Shown here piece by piece: positions 45,926 through 56,089 of a stretch of 64,000 nucleotides of DNA. Origin of the DNA: Crotalaria pallida (Eukaryota; Streptophyta; Magnoliopsida; Fabales; Fabaceae); contig CM075649.1 of NCBI GenBank assembly GCA_037953625.1, positions 99,949,290 through 100,013,289 on the forward strand. Direction: 5' to 3'. The notes below the pieces were generated by a model. That model did no database searches, had not been told where the DNA came from, and worked only from the letters and a program-made list of their open reading frames with translations. A program made the translations under genes and the position numbers. The first letter of the stretch is position 1. The number at the start of each line of letters is the position of its first letter.

Positions 45926-47350
45926 TCAATGGAACACAAATAGCAGAATCAGACAGATATAGACAAGTGTAATAAAAGTAGTAAAGAAGGAGAAAAGAAG
46001 ACTCCCTAAATCATGGTGGGTCAAAAGTGGGGTCGACCAAGAGGCCTCCTCCACAGGTGCATCATCCAAAGAAGGGGTGGTGAGAAAGGGCTTGAGTCGG
46101 TGGCCATTGACTCTGAAGCTCTTGTCTGTGGACTCACTCTTGATCTCCACAGTGCCATAAGGAAACACCTGGGTGACTACAAACGGTCCAATCCACTTAG
46201 AGCGGAGCTTTCCACTCATGAGTCCAAGCCTAGAGTTGTAGAGCAACAATTTTTGACCAACCAAGAACTCCTTTCTAGAAATTGAGCTATCATGGAGCTT
46301 CTTGGTCTTCTCTTTGTAGAACTTGGAGTTCTCATAAGCCTCCAAACGGATCTCATCTAGCTCACTCAACTGCAGCTTCCCCTCCTCACCCGCTTGATCA
46401 AGAGCTAAGTTACATTGCTTCACAGCCCAATATGCACGGTGCTCTATCTCCACAGGCAGGTGACACGCCTTACCAAAGACAACCCGATAAGGTGACATCC
46501 TAATGGGTACCTTGTAAGCAGTCCGATGGGCCCATAGAGCATCCTCCAATCGTGTGCTCCAATCCTTTCTATTAGGCTTCACCATCTTCTCCAAAATCCG
46601 CTTGATCTCTCTGTTTGAAATCTCAGCTTGCCCATTGGTTTGGGGGTGATATGGTGTAGAAACTTTGTGCACAACCCCATACTTCTTGAGCAAAGCTTGC
46701 ATGGATCTATTGCAGAAGTGTGTGCCTTGATCACTGACTATGGCTCTAGGTATGCCAAACCTGCAAAGGATATTAGACCTGACAAAATCTACAACAACCT
46801 GAGCATCATTAGTCCTGGTGGCCTTAGCTTCCACCCATTTGGATACATAATCCACAGCAAGTAAGATATAATAAAAACCAAAAGAAACAGGAAAGGGGCC
46901 CATGAAATCTATACCCCAGACGTCAAACACCTCACAGAACAACATAGGTTGTTGCGGCATCTGTTGCCTCCAAGATAGGGCGCCTCCTGCTCTTTGACAT
47001 TGCTCACATGAGCTGCAGATGTTGCTTGCATCCTTGAAGATGGTAGGCCAATAAAATCTAGAATCCAGCACCTTTCGTGCTGTCCTTTGAGTGCCAAGGT
47101 GGCCTCCCACTAGTGAAGCATGGCAAAATTGGAGAACCGATTGGATCTCATGATCTGGAATGCACCTGCGAATGACCTGATCACTGCAAAAACGCCACAA
47201 ATAGGGGTCATCCCATACATAATACTTGGCATCGCTCTTCAATTTGTCTCTTTGAGCTTTGGATGCCAAGGGTGGAAAAACAGATGCAACTAGATAATTT
47301 ACAATATCATCAAACCAAGGAGTAAGGGGAGGGGGATATGAAACATGCAA
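45926..47350 (-). CDS. Integrase of Athila-like element E (part of the Pol polyprotein)
   Basis: 474 residues. The zinc-binding HHCC domain is at about 77-118 (H77, H84, C115, C118). The catalytic DDE core has D148 (GIDFMGPF), D207 (SDQGTHF) and E243 (GQAEISNREIK). A GPF/Y-type module (SKWIGPFVV) follows near residue 385. The last 28 residues form a hydrophobic segment that could cross a membrane. The frame begins mid-protein: in an intact element it would follow RNase H in the same polyprotein. Here it is out of frame with the pol part because of a change in a GA-rich run near 47402-47416. It inserts cDNA into the genome after cleavage from the polyprotein. Confidence 0.93.
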   Translation of the reverse strand: MHVSYPPPLTPWFDDIVNYLVASVFPPLASKAQRDKLKSDAKYYVWDDPYLWRFCSDQVIRRCIPDHEIQSVLQFCHASLVGGHLGTQRTARKVLDSRFYWPTIFKDASNICSSCEQCQRAGGALSWRQQMPQQPMLFCEVFDVWGIDFMGPFPVSFGFYYILLAVDYVSKWVEAKATRTNDAQVVVDFVRSNILCRFGIPRAIVSDQGTHFCNRSMQALLKKYGVVHKVSTPYHPQTNGQAEISNREIKRILEKMVKPNRKDWSTRLEDALWAHRTAYKVPIRMSPYRVVFGKACHLPVEIEHRAYWAVKQCNLALDQAGEEGKLQLSELDEIRLEAYENSKFYKEKTKKLHDSSISRKEFLVGQKLLLYNSRLGLMSGKLRSKWIGPFVVTQVFPYGTVEIKSESTDKSFRVNGHRLKPFLTTPSLDDAPVEEASWSTPLLTHHDLGSLLFSFFTTFITLVYICLILLFVFH

Positions 47351-47375
47351 AACTAAAAGATGCTCATCCGGGAAG

Positions 47376-50345
47376 TCATCCCGGATAGGAAATGCATCCT
47401 CCTCTCTCTCTCTCTATTCTGCTCAAGTGGTCAGCGACAAGGTTATGTGCACCACTCCGATCCTGAATCTCAAGATCAAACTCCTGGAGGAGCAACATCC
47501 ACCTAATCAACCTAGGTTTGGAATCTGTCTTTTTCAAAAGATACTTCAGAGCAGCATGATCAGTATACACTACAACCTTAGAACCTAACAGATATGATCT
47601 AAACTTATCAAGTGCAAAGACAATGGCTAACAGCTCTTTTTCAGTTGTGGTGTAATTAACTTGTGCTGAATCTAAAGTCCTAGATGCGTAATAAATCACA
47701 TGAGACAGCTTACCAACCCTTTGGGAGAGAACTGCTCCCAAAGCATAATTCGAGGCATCGGTCATGAGCTCAAATGGGAGGGTCCAGTCAAGTGGTTGGA
47801 TGATGGGAGTGGTGGTGAGTTCTCTCTTTAGCTCATCAAATGCCTTCTTGCATTGGTCTCCAAACTCAAATGTGGTATCCTTTTGAAGCAAGTTGGATAG
47901 TGGAAGGGCTATCTTGCTAAAGTTCTGAATAAACCTGCGATAGAAACCTGCATGGCCAAGAAAAGAACGCACCTCTCGCACGCAAGAGGGGTAAGGCAAA
48001 TGTGATATTACATGCAGCTTAGCAGGGTCAATCTCTATGCCCTTATGCGAAATAATGTGCCCTAAGACTATGCCTTGTTCTACCATAAAATGACATTTTT
48101 CAAAATTCAAGACAAGGTTAGTCTCAATGCACCTATTAAGCACCTTAGACAAACTATCAAGACATGCATCAAAAGAGGAACCATATACACTAAAATCATC
48201 CATGAAGACCTCTATGCAATGCTCAAGTAAGTCATTAAAAATACTCATCATACATCTTTGAAAAGTTCCAGGAGCATTGCATAGGCCAAAAGGCATCTTC
48301 CTATAAGCAAATGTACCAAAAGGACAGGTAAATGTGGTCTTATGTTGGTCCTCTGTTGCAATACAGATTTGGAAATAACCAGAGAAACCATCTAAGAAGC
48401 AATATTGAGATTTACCTGCCAGGCACTCCAACATCTGATCAATGAAGGGAAGAGGAAAGTGATCCTTGCGGGTCGCCTGGTTGAGCTTCCTATAGTCAAT
48501 GCAGACTCTCCAACTGTTCTGCACTCTAGTGGGAATCAGCTCATCCTTCTCATTTTTGACAACTGTCACCCCAGACTTCTTGGGAACTACTTGAACCGGG
48601 CTTACCCAAGTGCTGTCCGAAATGGGGTAGATAATACCAACTTGCAGCAGCTTGGTGACCTCTTTCTTCACCACATCAAGAATCTGGGGGTTCAACCGTC
48701 TCTGGGGTTGTCTCACTGGTTTAGCCCCATCCTCCAATAAAATCCGATGCATGCACATGGAGGGGCTAATACCAGGTATGTCTGCCAAAGTCCATCTTAT
48801 TGCCCTTTTGTTTGCTCTAATCACATCCAGCAGCTGCTTCTCTTGATCAACAGAAAGGGAGGTAGAGATGATCACTGGAAGTTTCTGCTCATCCTCCAAG
48901 TAAGCATATTTGAGATGAGGAGGAAGGGGCTTCAGGTCCAATAAAGGTGCCTGCATCACAGATGGAACTAAAGGAGCAGCAGAATTGGATTCTGCCGCCT
49001 GCACCTGAACAAATGGATTACACTCATGCATAACAGAAATGGGGTTAGGGTTAGCATGATCTGAATCTATATCATATGAATCAACAAATGCAGTAGCAAA
49101 ATTTAAAAGCTGGTCAATTTCAATGCATGCAGTGCACATTTCGGAATCAGAACATGCAGAACAAGTAAATGAGCTAGTGAAAGATGGCAAATCATAATCA
49201 TGCAAAAAGTCTAGAACATGCTCATCAATAAGATCATCAAGAAAGTCAATATGAAAGACAGAGTGGTCATCAGAAAAATGTTTCATAGCATCAAAAATAT
49301 TGAATCGAACCACTCTGTCATCAAATTCCATTGAAAGTGTACCTGCATGCACATCAATCTTGGTTCGGGCTGTTTTTAAAAATGGTCTCCCTAATATGAT
49401 AGGGACAGCACTACGAGAGGTGTCCTCTTCCATATCAAGAATATAAAAGTCAGCAGGAAAGATAAGTTCACCAACCCGAACCAAGACATCCTCTATCAAA
49501 CCTGCGGGGTAGGCAGTAGATCTATTTGCCAAATGGATAACCACACCCGTAGGTTGAAGAGGTCCAAGTGAAAGAGACTTGAAAACAGACATAGGCATAA
49601 CATTAATAGATGCTCCTAAATCTAGCAAAGCATTCTCAAATTTAGTATTACCTATGATACAAAGCACAGAGAAAGTTCCAGGATCCTTACATTTTTCAGG
49701 AATATGAGGGACGGATTTACCTATAAGAGCAGAGACATTTCTTCCCATGTTGATCCTCTCATTGCCCTTAAGCTTCCGTTTGTGTGTGCATAGATCCTTC
49801 AAGAACTTTGCATACCTTGGAATCTGCTTGATTGCATCAAGAAGGGGTATGTTGACTTCCACCTTCCTGAATGTGTCAAGTATTTCTTTGTCAATCTCTT
49901 CCATTTTCTTGCTTTGAGTAACCCCCCTTGGTGGGAAAGGAAGAGGAATGGGGGGTGGTTGTTGGGCAGCAGTAGGTGTTGTGCTTATGGAAGGCTGAGC
50001 TGGATGGGATTTTCTGGTACTTGTGTGCTCACTCTCGTCGACCATTTGGCTCTTCTTGTTGGGTGAAACTAGATCATCTTTGTTGAGGTCAGATTCTGGT
50101 GTGGTTGTGACAATCTGCTTCCCTGACCTTAGACTAATGGCACTCACATTCTGGTTTGGATTGATCACTGTTTGGGATGGCAACTTGTTAGAATTATGAG
50201 ATTGCATAGTGTTGATTTCTGTTGCCATTTGTCCCATCTGATTGGTCAAAGATTGAATGGAGGCCTCTTGTCTTTGAATGGATGCTCTAGTTTCCTGTTG
50301 GAATTGGAGATTTTGCATGGTCATCTGTTTCATCAGCTCTTCCAA
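47376..50345 (-). CDS. Protease, reverse transcriptase and RNase H of Athila-like element E
   Basis: 989 residues from an internal Met; similarity continues upstream in the same frame. A Gln-rich coiled-coil start (1-50) and a Pro-rich stretch (115-140) come first. The aspartic protease motif LLDLGAS is at 241-246. RT carries WRVCIDYRKLN (612-622), FLDGFSGY (D652) and the catalytic FMDD (714-717). RNase H carries MTDAS (D863), TEKELLA (E903), YTDH (D929) and ADHLSR (D972). All catalytic residues are present. The frame ends at 47376 after a shift in a GA microsatellite at 47402-47416; the integrase continues in another frame. FMDD and DLGAS are common in Athila-lineage elements. Confidence 0.95.
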   Translation of the reverse strand: MEELMKQMTMQNLQFQQETRASIQRQEASIQSLTNQMGQMATEINTMQSHNSNKLPSQTVINPNQNVSAISLRSGKQIVTTTPESDLNKDDLVSPNKKSQMVDESEHTSTRKSHPAQPSISTTPTAAQQPPPIPLPFPPRGVTQSKKMEEIDKEILDTFRKVEVNIPLLDAIKQIPRYAKFLKDLCTHKRKLKGNERINMGRNVSALIGKSVPHIPEKCKDPGTFSVLCIIGNTKFENALLDLGASINVMPMSVFKSLSLGPLQPTGVVIHLANRSTAYPAGLIEDVLVRVGELIFPADFYILDMEEDTSRSAVPIILGRPFLKTARTKIDVHAGTLSMEFDDRVVRFNIFDAMKHFSDDHSVFHIDFLDDLIDEHVLDFLHDYDLPSFTSSFTCSACSDSEMCTACIEIDQLLNFATAFVDSYDIDSDHANPNPISVMHECNPFVQVQAAESNSAAPLVPSVMQAPLLDLKPLPPHLKYAYLEDEQKLPVIISTSLSVDQEKQLLDVIRANKRAIRWTLADIPGISPSMCMHRILLEDGAKPVRQPQRRLNPQILDVVKKEVTKLLQVGIIYPISDSTWVSPVQVVPKKSGVTVVKNEKDELIPTRVQNSWRVCIDYRKLNQATRKDHFPLPFIDQMLECLAGKSQYCFLDGFSGYFQICIATEDQHKTTFTCPFGTFAYRKMPFGLCNAPGTFQRCMMSIFNDLLEHCIEVFMDDFSVYGSSFDACLDSLSKVLNRCIETNLVLNFEKCHFMVEQGIVLGHIISHKGIEIDPAKLHVISHLPYPSCVREVRSFLGHAGFYRRFIQNFSKIALPLSNLLQKDTTFEFGDQCKKAFDELKRELTTTPIIQPLDWTLPFELMTDASNYALGAVLSQRVGKLSHVIYYASRTLDSAQVNYTTTEKELLAIVFALDKFRSYLLGSKVVVYTDHAALKYLLKKTDSKPRLIRWMLLLQEFDLEIQDRSGAHNLVADHLSRIERERGGCISYPG

Positions 50346-50462
50346 TGAAGGCTGCTGCTCAGTAGTAGGAGCTGGTGGTGCAGAATTAGCCTGTTGTTGT
50401 TGTCTCTGTTGCTGGACTGAAGGAGGTACATATGGTGGTCTGGAATTGTTCTGAAATTGAAC

Positions 50463-51668
50463 CTATGAAGGTTGCTGCTGATCAGACCATCTCAGGTTGG
50501 GATGGTTCCTCCAACCAGGGTTGTATCTATTGGTAGAGATATCAAAGTTCTGTGGCTGCCGGTTTCTACTGTTGAAAATGTTGGCGGCATATGCCTCAGG
50601 TTGGTCAGCACCAGTCGTTGGTTGCTGCTGCAAAGAAGGGCATGCATCTGTGGGGTGCTCGGTGGATGTGCATATGCCACATAATCTAGCAGGCAGAGAC
50701 AACTTCTTCTGGTTGATGGCCAATTGAGTGACCAAAGTTGTAAGTGAGTCTATCTTCTGTTCAAGCTTCTCAACCTTACCAGAACTTGTGCCAACATCAT
50801 TCACTCCTCTCACTACGATTGCATCGCTGTTGCCCCTTGCATGGAATTGTTGACAATTGGAAGCCATCTTCTCAATCTTGGCTCTGGCTTCTAAAGGTGT
50901 CATGTCTCCTAGGGCACCACCACTTGCAGCATAAAGCATGTTTCTCTCCATGAGGTTGAGACCTTCATAGAAATATTGAATAAGCAGCTGCTCTGAGATC
51001 TGATGGTGGGGGCAGCTCGCACACAGTCTCTTGAATCTCTCCCAATACTCGTAGAGACTTTCTCCACTTTGTTGCCTGATGCCTGATATGTCCTTTCGGA
51101 TTGCTGTTGTTCTGCATGCAGGGAAGAATTTCTCCAAAAATGCCCTCTTCAGGTCATCCCAGCTTGTGATAGAACCAGGGGCCAGATTGTACAACCAATC
51201 CTTGGCTAGCCCCTCTAGGGAGTGTGGGAATGCCTTAAGACAAACATGATCCTCTTGCACATCATGTGGTTTCATAGTAGCACACACAATATGGAACTGC
51301 TTGAGATGTTTATGAGGATCCTCACCTGCAAGACCATTAAACTTGGGCAACAAATGAATTAGTCCAGACCTTAGCTCATACGGGTCATCGGGATACTGGA
51401 TGCACAAATCTTCAATAGTGAAATCAGGTGCAGCCAGCTCCCTCAATGTCCTCTCACGTGGTGGAGGTTGAGCCATATTTTCATAATAAGAATCAGAATA
51501 AGAATCAGAATTTATAGGGATAGAAGAAAAAGAAGCAGACTCACTATGTAAAGACTCAATAGACTCACTACCTATGGACTGGTTCCTATTTTGTCTAACT
51601 AGTATGTGATAAGTTCTATCAATTTCAGGGTTGTATGGATGCAAGTAGCTTGGGTTGCCCCTAGTCAT
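50463..51668 (-). CDS. Gag of Athila-like element E
   Basis: 401 residues from ATG at 51668 to a TAG at 50463-50465. It has a Ser-rich N-terminus (30-62), then the retrotransposon Gag domain at about 80-250, with WLYNLAPGSITSWDDL, YEYWERFKRL and YFYEGL motifs. A predicted coiled coil lies at about 297-325, and a CCHC zinc knuckle at 330-343 (C-x2-C-x4-H-x4-C). The TAG is in frame with the downstream pol ORF: 39 sense codons separate the TAG from the pol Met at 50345. Gag-pol was therefore one ORF broken by a single amber codon, most simply a CAG to TAG change in a Gln-rich stretch. Gag forms the virus-like particle. Confidence 0.93.
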   Translation of the reverse strand: MTRGNPSYLHPYNPEIDRTYHILVRQNRNQSIGSESIESLHSESASFSSIPINSDSYSDSYYENMAQPPPRERTLRELAAPDFTIEDLCIQYPDDPYELRSGLIHLLPKFNGLAGEDPHKHLKQFHIVCATMKPHDVQEDHVCLKAFPHSLEGLAKDWLYNLAPGSITSWDDLKRAFLEKFFPACRTTAIRKDISGIRQQSGESLYEYWERFKRLCASCPHHQISEQLLIQYFYEGLNLMERNMLYAASGGALGDMTPLEARAKIEKMASNCQQFHARGNSDAIVVRGVNDVGTSSGKVEKLEQKIDSLTTLVTQLAINQKKLSLPARLCGICTSTEHPTDACPSLQQQPTTGADQPEAYAANIFNSRNRQPQNFDISTNRYNPGWRNHPNLRWSDQQQPS

Positions 51669-52368
51669 GTACTGAACTGAACACCATTAAGCATAGCAAA
51701 CTGTCACTAATATGCATGACCAAAATAGGCAACAAAATTTTTTATTTTTTAAAATTTTTTTCTTTATTTTTTTCAGCACCCTAAAATCATGAAAACATAT
51801 CACAGAATGTTTGAGGACAAAATTCAAAAAGGAACCAAGTCAAACAATTAATTCAGAGACCAAAAACTAACAAAATAAAACTTGTAAAATAAAAAAATAG
51901 TAAAACGACTTTTTCAGGGTCCAGATGAAGGAGTTTTCTGACGAAGTGAGAAAAATCAGATTATTCAGAAAATTCCCTTCGATTTGATATAAAATTCGTC
52001 AAATTCCGAGTTACGGGTCAAAAGTTGCGACGATTTGAAGAAAGTGCTGCTAAAACTTGGAAAATTTTTCTGGAACTCACAACCAGTGATGATCTGAGTG
52101 ATCGTGGTGCCTCAAAACCTTTTTATATGATAAAAGTAGTGTGGATATAAATTTTTGTGCAAAAATTCCACCCACAACTATGTGAACTAGCAACCACAGA
52201 ATCAATCAAATATACTAATTGCAACAAAATAGCAAAACAGCAAACAGTGGAACTTCAACCAATTATCAGAATTGACTACTAGACCCTAAATCAGACACGA
52301 CACACTATAATAACTATACTAACTACGACACTAACTAACTACTAATGACCTTTGGCAAGAACCGATAT
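51669..52368 (-). mobile_element. E leader between PBS and gag
   Basis: 700 bases of AT-rich untranslated leader. No frame or regulatory motif that I can support. Confidence 0.7.
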
Positions 52369-52386
52369 TCCCCGGCAACGGCGCCA
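52369..52386 (-). other. Primer-binding site of E
   Basis: The minus strand reads TGGCGCCGTTGCCGGGGA four bases after the LTR end, the classic Athila-type PBS. Confidence 0.93.
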
Positions 52387-52390
52387 AATT

Positions 52391-53508
52391 TGATCGAGGT
52401 CGTACCCGATACAAATAAAAACAGTTTAAGTATAGTACTAGGAAGTGATTCCTAGGTCGTCTCCCAAGGAATATCTTATCAAGCAAAAGGTCGAACACAT
52501 AGTATGCATAGAAAACAGGGGGGGTTTTGTATTGAATATTGAATAATTGAAATCAAAACAGAATTAAATCAAAACGAAGTAACAGATAAGGAAAAGCGGA
52601 TAAACCCCTTTGGCTCGCGTTCACAACTCTATCATCGGTCACAAAAGATCAATTTCTTTCCTCTTCACTGTCCAACTCGTGAGAACTAAATACTAAGCGA
52701 AAATTCAATTCTCACCCCAAAACCCAAACCTCTAATTAAGCATTAAAAGCCAAAGCATGGAGTTTTTACAAGTTTGCATAAATTAAGCATTCATACACAT
52801 GGATTATCTCTATAGAATGGAACTAAGCGAACCATAACATATCAATAAGCATGAAAACAGTGAATAAAAACGAAATAGCATTAAGAATAAAACCTCAAGA
52901 GTATGTGATACATTACCAAAGGGATTTAACCTAAGAGTTTAGCCTTCCATGAAGAAAAATACCAAAAACGTGTAGAAAGGGAAGAGAGAGAAACCCTAGC
53001 AGCCACCACAAGCTTGGAGAGCAAAACTAAGCCTTCTCTAAGAGAGAGAATGTAAAAACGTGAATGATAAATTGTGGCTGCTAGGTCTACACGAAATTGG
53101 CTAATTAAATCACAAAACGGGCCTAAATCATGGGCCCAAATCCTAAGGAAAGCTAATCTCTAAATTAAATCTAAAAATATCCTATAGATAAAATCTAAAT
53201 CTTAAAAGATATAAACTAAATCTCAAATAATCCTAAAGATAGATTACAATCTTCACTTCATCATATATCTTCTCTTCCAAAATTAAATCTTCACTCCCAA
53301 AATGCCCAAAAAGCCCTTGTGCCAAGTATGACCTGAAAATAGAAATAGAATTAATTAGGCTAAATAATCCCAAATTAAACAATATTCAGAATATTAGTCC
53401 AAAAAACTCTAAATTACTAAATCAAGCTAAACAATGTCAAATGGGCAACAAGTATCCATAATAGGAGTAAAATAATGCAAGGAATAATGGGAAATAAAAT
53501 GCTCATCA
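52391..53508 (-). repeat. E 5' LTR
   Basis: 1118 bp, the same length as the 3' LTR. About ten substitutions and no indels are seen between them, about six being transitions. That indicates a recent insertion relative to the other elements. Confidence 0.95.
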
Positions 53509-53904
53509 GTCGGCAGACCCTACAATATGTGAGGTATTCCATTATGCTAAGAGCCTGTTATTGGATTGAGTAGAGAATTCAAGAAAAGATTCTTTGAAAA
53601 TCAGTGGTTTCAAGTTCACGTCTCTAATTCTAACCGGTTACGTTGTGATGTAACCGGTTAGTACCTGAAACTTAAAAATAAAGGTTAAGTTTTTGAGTAA
53701 GGATTGTTAATACTAATGATTATATTATCTCAATCCAGGTCTATGAGCATAAGTTTAACTTAAATTCAAAGGTGAATTTTATGAGTAAAGTTATACCTCA
53801 AGATATCATTCAGAAGTTGTGTTTTCTAAGTCATAATAATGGAATTAATGGAAAGACCAACCTTAGTATTTATGTGTGCATTCATGCATGGTTGGCAATG
53901 ATCG

Positions 53905-54545
53905 TTTGTCATGTTCTGGGAACATGAGGAGGGTACTCTGGGAGTACCAAATTGATGCAACCTACTTGATAACACATTCTGGGAATGTGGCCAGTGTCTG
54001 GGACATGGTTTTTTATGCGTTCTGGGAACGTAATGCACACTCTGGGAGTGGTGCTTGTTTTCCAAGTATGGTTTGCCATACGTTCTGGGAAAGTATGTTT
54101 GTGCGTGGAGAACGTATGTTTGTGCGTGCATTCATTCATAGAGAATGGAGATTAAGTTGGAAAGGATTGTTGTCATGTTCTGGGAACATGAGGAGGGTAC
54201 TCTGGGAGTACCATATTGATGCAACCTACTTGATGACACATTCTGGGAATGTGGCCGGTGTCTGGGACATGGTTTCTTTGATGTGTTCTGGGAACACATT
54301 TGTGTGCAACCTACTTGATGACACATTCTGGGAATGTGGCCAGTGTTTGGGACATGGTTTTTTATGCGTTCTGGGAACGTGATGCACACTCTGGGAGTGG
54401 TTCTTGTTTATATTCCATGTGTGGTTTGCTATACGTTCTGGGAACGTGATGCACACTCTGGGAGTGGTGCTTGTTATATTCCAAGTATGGTTTGCTATAC
54501 GTTCTGGAACGTATATTAGTTTTCTGGGAACACATTGGTGTAATG
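53905..54545 (+). repeat. Hairpin array (TGG loop) in A 3' LTR
   Basis: This is the counterpart of 36225-36860 with the same stems in the same order. A few stems have decayed, for example GGGAAAGT near 54090 in place of GGGAACGT, and ACGTTCTGGAACGT near 54500, where one G is lost. Confidence 0.85.
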
Positions 54546-56082
54546 GATGGACGTCCGAGATTGATTAATATGGAGGCCTCGGGATTATGAGATAGAAAGC
54601 ATGCATCATGCCACCTGCATTGAAAGACTTATTCTGATTAACCGGGTGTGCTCATATGGTTATGCATTCTGATTTGCTACATGATTACTGGTGTATGTTA
54701 GTTTTATTCTCATTTGATTATGCGAATATGTATAGCTAACCCCATGCCCTTATTAGGTGTTGATCGTACATCTAGCTTGCACAAAAGTCAGTGAAGGGAG
54801 ATGTCCCTTAGGTGCACGCAGAGTGTAGAAAGTGTGGGTTGGGAACCCCTTTATACAGATATCGAGGATTCGGTTATGTTTGGACAGAGGACCAGTGACC
54901 AGCTCTATAACATCTCTATTTTTTTTATAAGTATTTATATGATACACATTTTGAAAGAGGTATCATAAGATGAATTTAGTTTCATAATAATACTTATTTG
55001 GTATCCATGGACTTGTTACACTTGATATATTTTAGGAGTATAATATGATTATTTTACTATGTTTCCGCAAACTCTGATTTTATTAGACAAATTCATTATT
55101 GATAAAATTTCTGTAAAAGGAATTTTAAAATGAAGGAAAATTTTTCTTTTTCCAACAATGATGTAACACCCCGCATTTTTTCCATTCGTGCGTAAACGAT
55201 TTTCGACAGAATAAACCCTGAGATTATATTTTCAGAAAAAAATATTTTACTTGAGAAAGAAATAAAGTGTTGATTTTTAAAGATTTTTATAAACAAAATG
55301 TTTTTATAAATGGGAAGAGAATGATTTTGTTGATTTGATTTATAAGAAATTAGTGGTGATTTTATTAAAAAGTGATTTTTATTTAAAATGAAGTTTTTGA
55401 ATTGTTATCTTGGAAAATTCATAACTTTTTAACCGTAACTCGAATTTTCATGATCTTTATATGAAAACGATCGTCTTGAAACTTAGATTTTAAAAATGTA
55501 ACTTTTGGAATTTTCTGGGTTGATTTATGAAAATTTATTTTCAGAGTTTATGAAATACGAATTTTGGAATTTGTGTTTTGAAGAAAATGAATTTATTGAT
55601 TTGGCATGAATTTTTATGTGATGAGTGCTTGATTTAATGTGTGTTTGATGTATGATGCATGGAAATGGTTGCGTGAATGTGAATTCTTTGAATTAGTTGC
55701 CTTGTTGTGTGAATTAATATTCTAAGTAAATGTAGTTAGAAAATAAAAATGTAAAATGTATGTATATGTATGTATGTGTGTGTTATACGTGTATGTGTGT
55801 GTATGTATAAGCTAGGAGTGTAATTTTCTAGAAGCTTGGAGGAAAAGAAACTAAGTGAACTAAACCAAAACCAAACTAAGTTAGAATAGTAACCAAACCC
55901 TAACTAAGAGCTAACTAATACTTAGCCCTAAAGTGATCCCTAGAACCTAATCTATGCTACCTTGTCCCCTTGCATTTGATAAAATCCACCCATGCATATT
56001 TTTGTAAGGACAAAACCGCCCCTTTCCATTGTGTATGACAAAACCTAGACCTAAGGGCAAAAGAGGGAATTCGTGAATTGCC

Positions 56083-56089
56083 TATATAT
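56083..56089 (+). promoter_or_regulatory. TATA box of LTR B
   Basis: TATATAT followed by C/T-rich sequence, about 920 bases into the LTR, comparable with the T1 TATA position. Confidence 0.45.

Larger units (their letters stand above)
43367..53508 (-). mobile_element. E: Athila-like Ty3/gypsy retrotransposon, nearly complete
   Basis: Two LTRs of exactly 1118 bp (43367-44484 and 52391-53508) differ at about ten positions by eye. The insertion is flanked by GTCGG (43362-43366 and 53509-53513). On the minus strand the order is 5' LTR, PBS, leader, gag, protease-RT-RNase H, integrase, a 1.4-kb tail, PPT and 3' LTR. The PBS and gag type place it with Athila. No env-like ORF is found. Coding lesions are one amber codon and one frameshift. 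This is the youngest-looking element of the window. Confidence 0.95.
42740..53524 (+). mobile_element. F: small solo LTR (about 638 bp) with TSD ATATG, interrupted by E
   Basis: It starts TGTAGTGTCC at 42740, ends GACCCTACA at 53524, and is flanked by ATATG (42735-42739 and 53525-53529). Excluding E and one GTCGG leaves 627 + 11 bases. There is no coding capacity. The right half is GC-richer than its surroundings (43080-43300). TSD and TG..CA ends show it is a solo LTR. Its orientation cannot be fixed without a relative. Confidence 0.85.
30394..55161 (+). mobile_element. A: Tekay/Del-like Ty3/gypsy element, degenerate and multiply interrupted (right end outside window)
   Basis: The 5' LTR starts TGTAGCACCCC at 30394 and ends GTGTTACA at 37567. 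An iMet-type PBS, a decayed interior, a PPT and a 3' LTR starting TGTAACACCCC at 40734 follow. The 5' LTR is interrupted by solo LTR G, the 3' LTR by F (with E inside) and then by B at 55162. The last part of the 3' LTR (sequence like 37497-37567) must lie beyond 64000. The left flanking pentamer is ACAAA (30389-30393). LTR length is about 3.6 kb. RT and RNase H remnants place it with the chromovirus-type Tekay/Del elements. Confidence 0.85.
40734..55161 (+). repeat. A 3' LTR (interrupted by F/E at 42740-53524, then cut by B)
   Basis: The pieces 40734-42739 and 53530-55161 match the 5' LTR. The last part, corresponding to 37497-37567, is displaced by B, which inserts after AATGA (55157-55161). 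It has TATAAATAG at 41166-41174, palindrome pairs at 41005/41026, 42085/42106, 42471/42492 and 53631/53651, and a hairpin array at 53905-54545. Confidence 0.85.

Noticed and set aside
50463..50465. Programmed amber read-through between gag and pol of E
   Set aside because: The bases after TAG (GTT) do not match known plant read-through contexts, and the surrounding Gln-rich codons make a simple CAG to TAG change more likely. Family comparison could reopen this.
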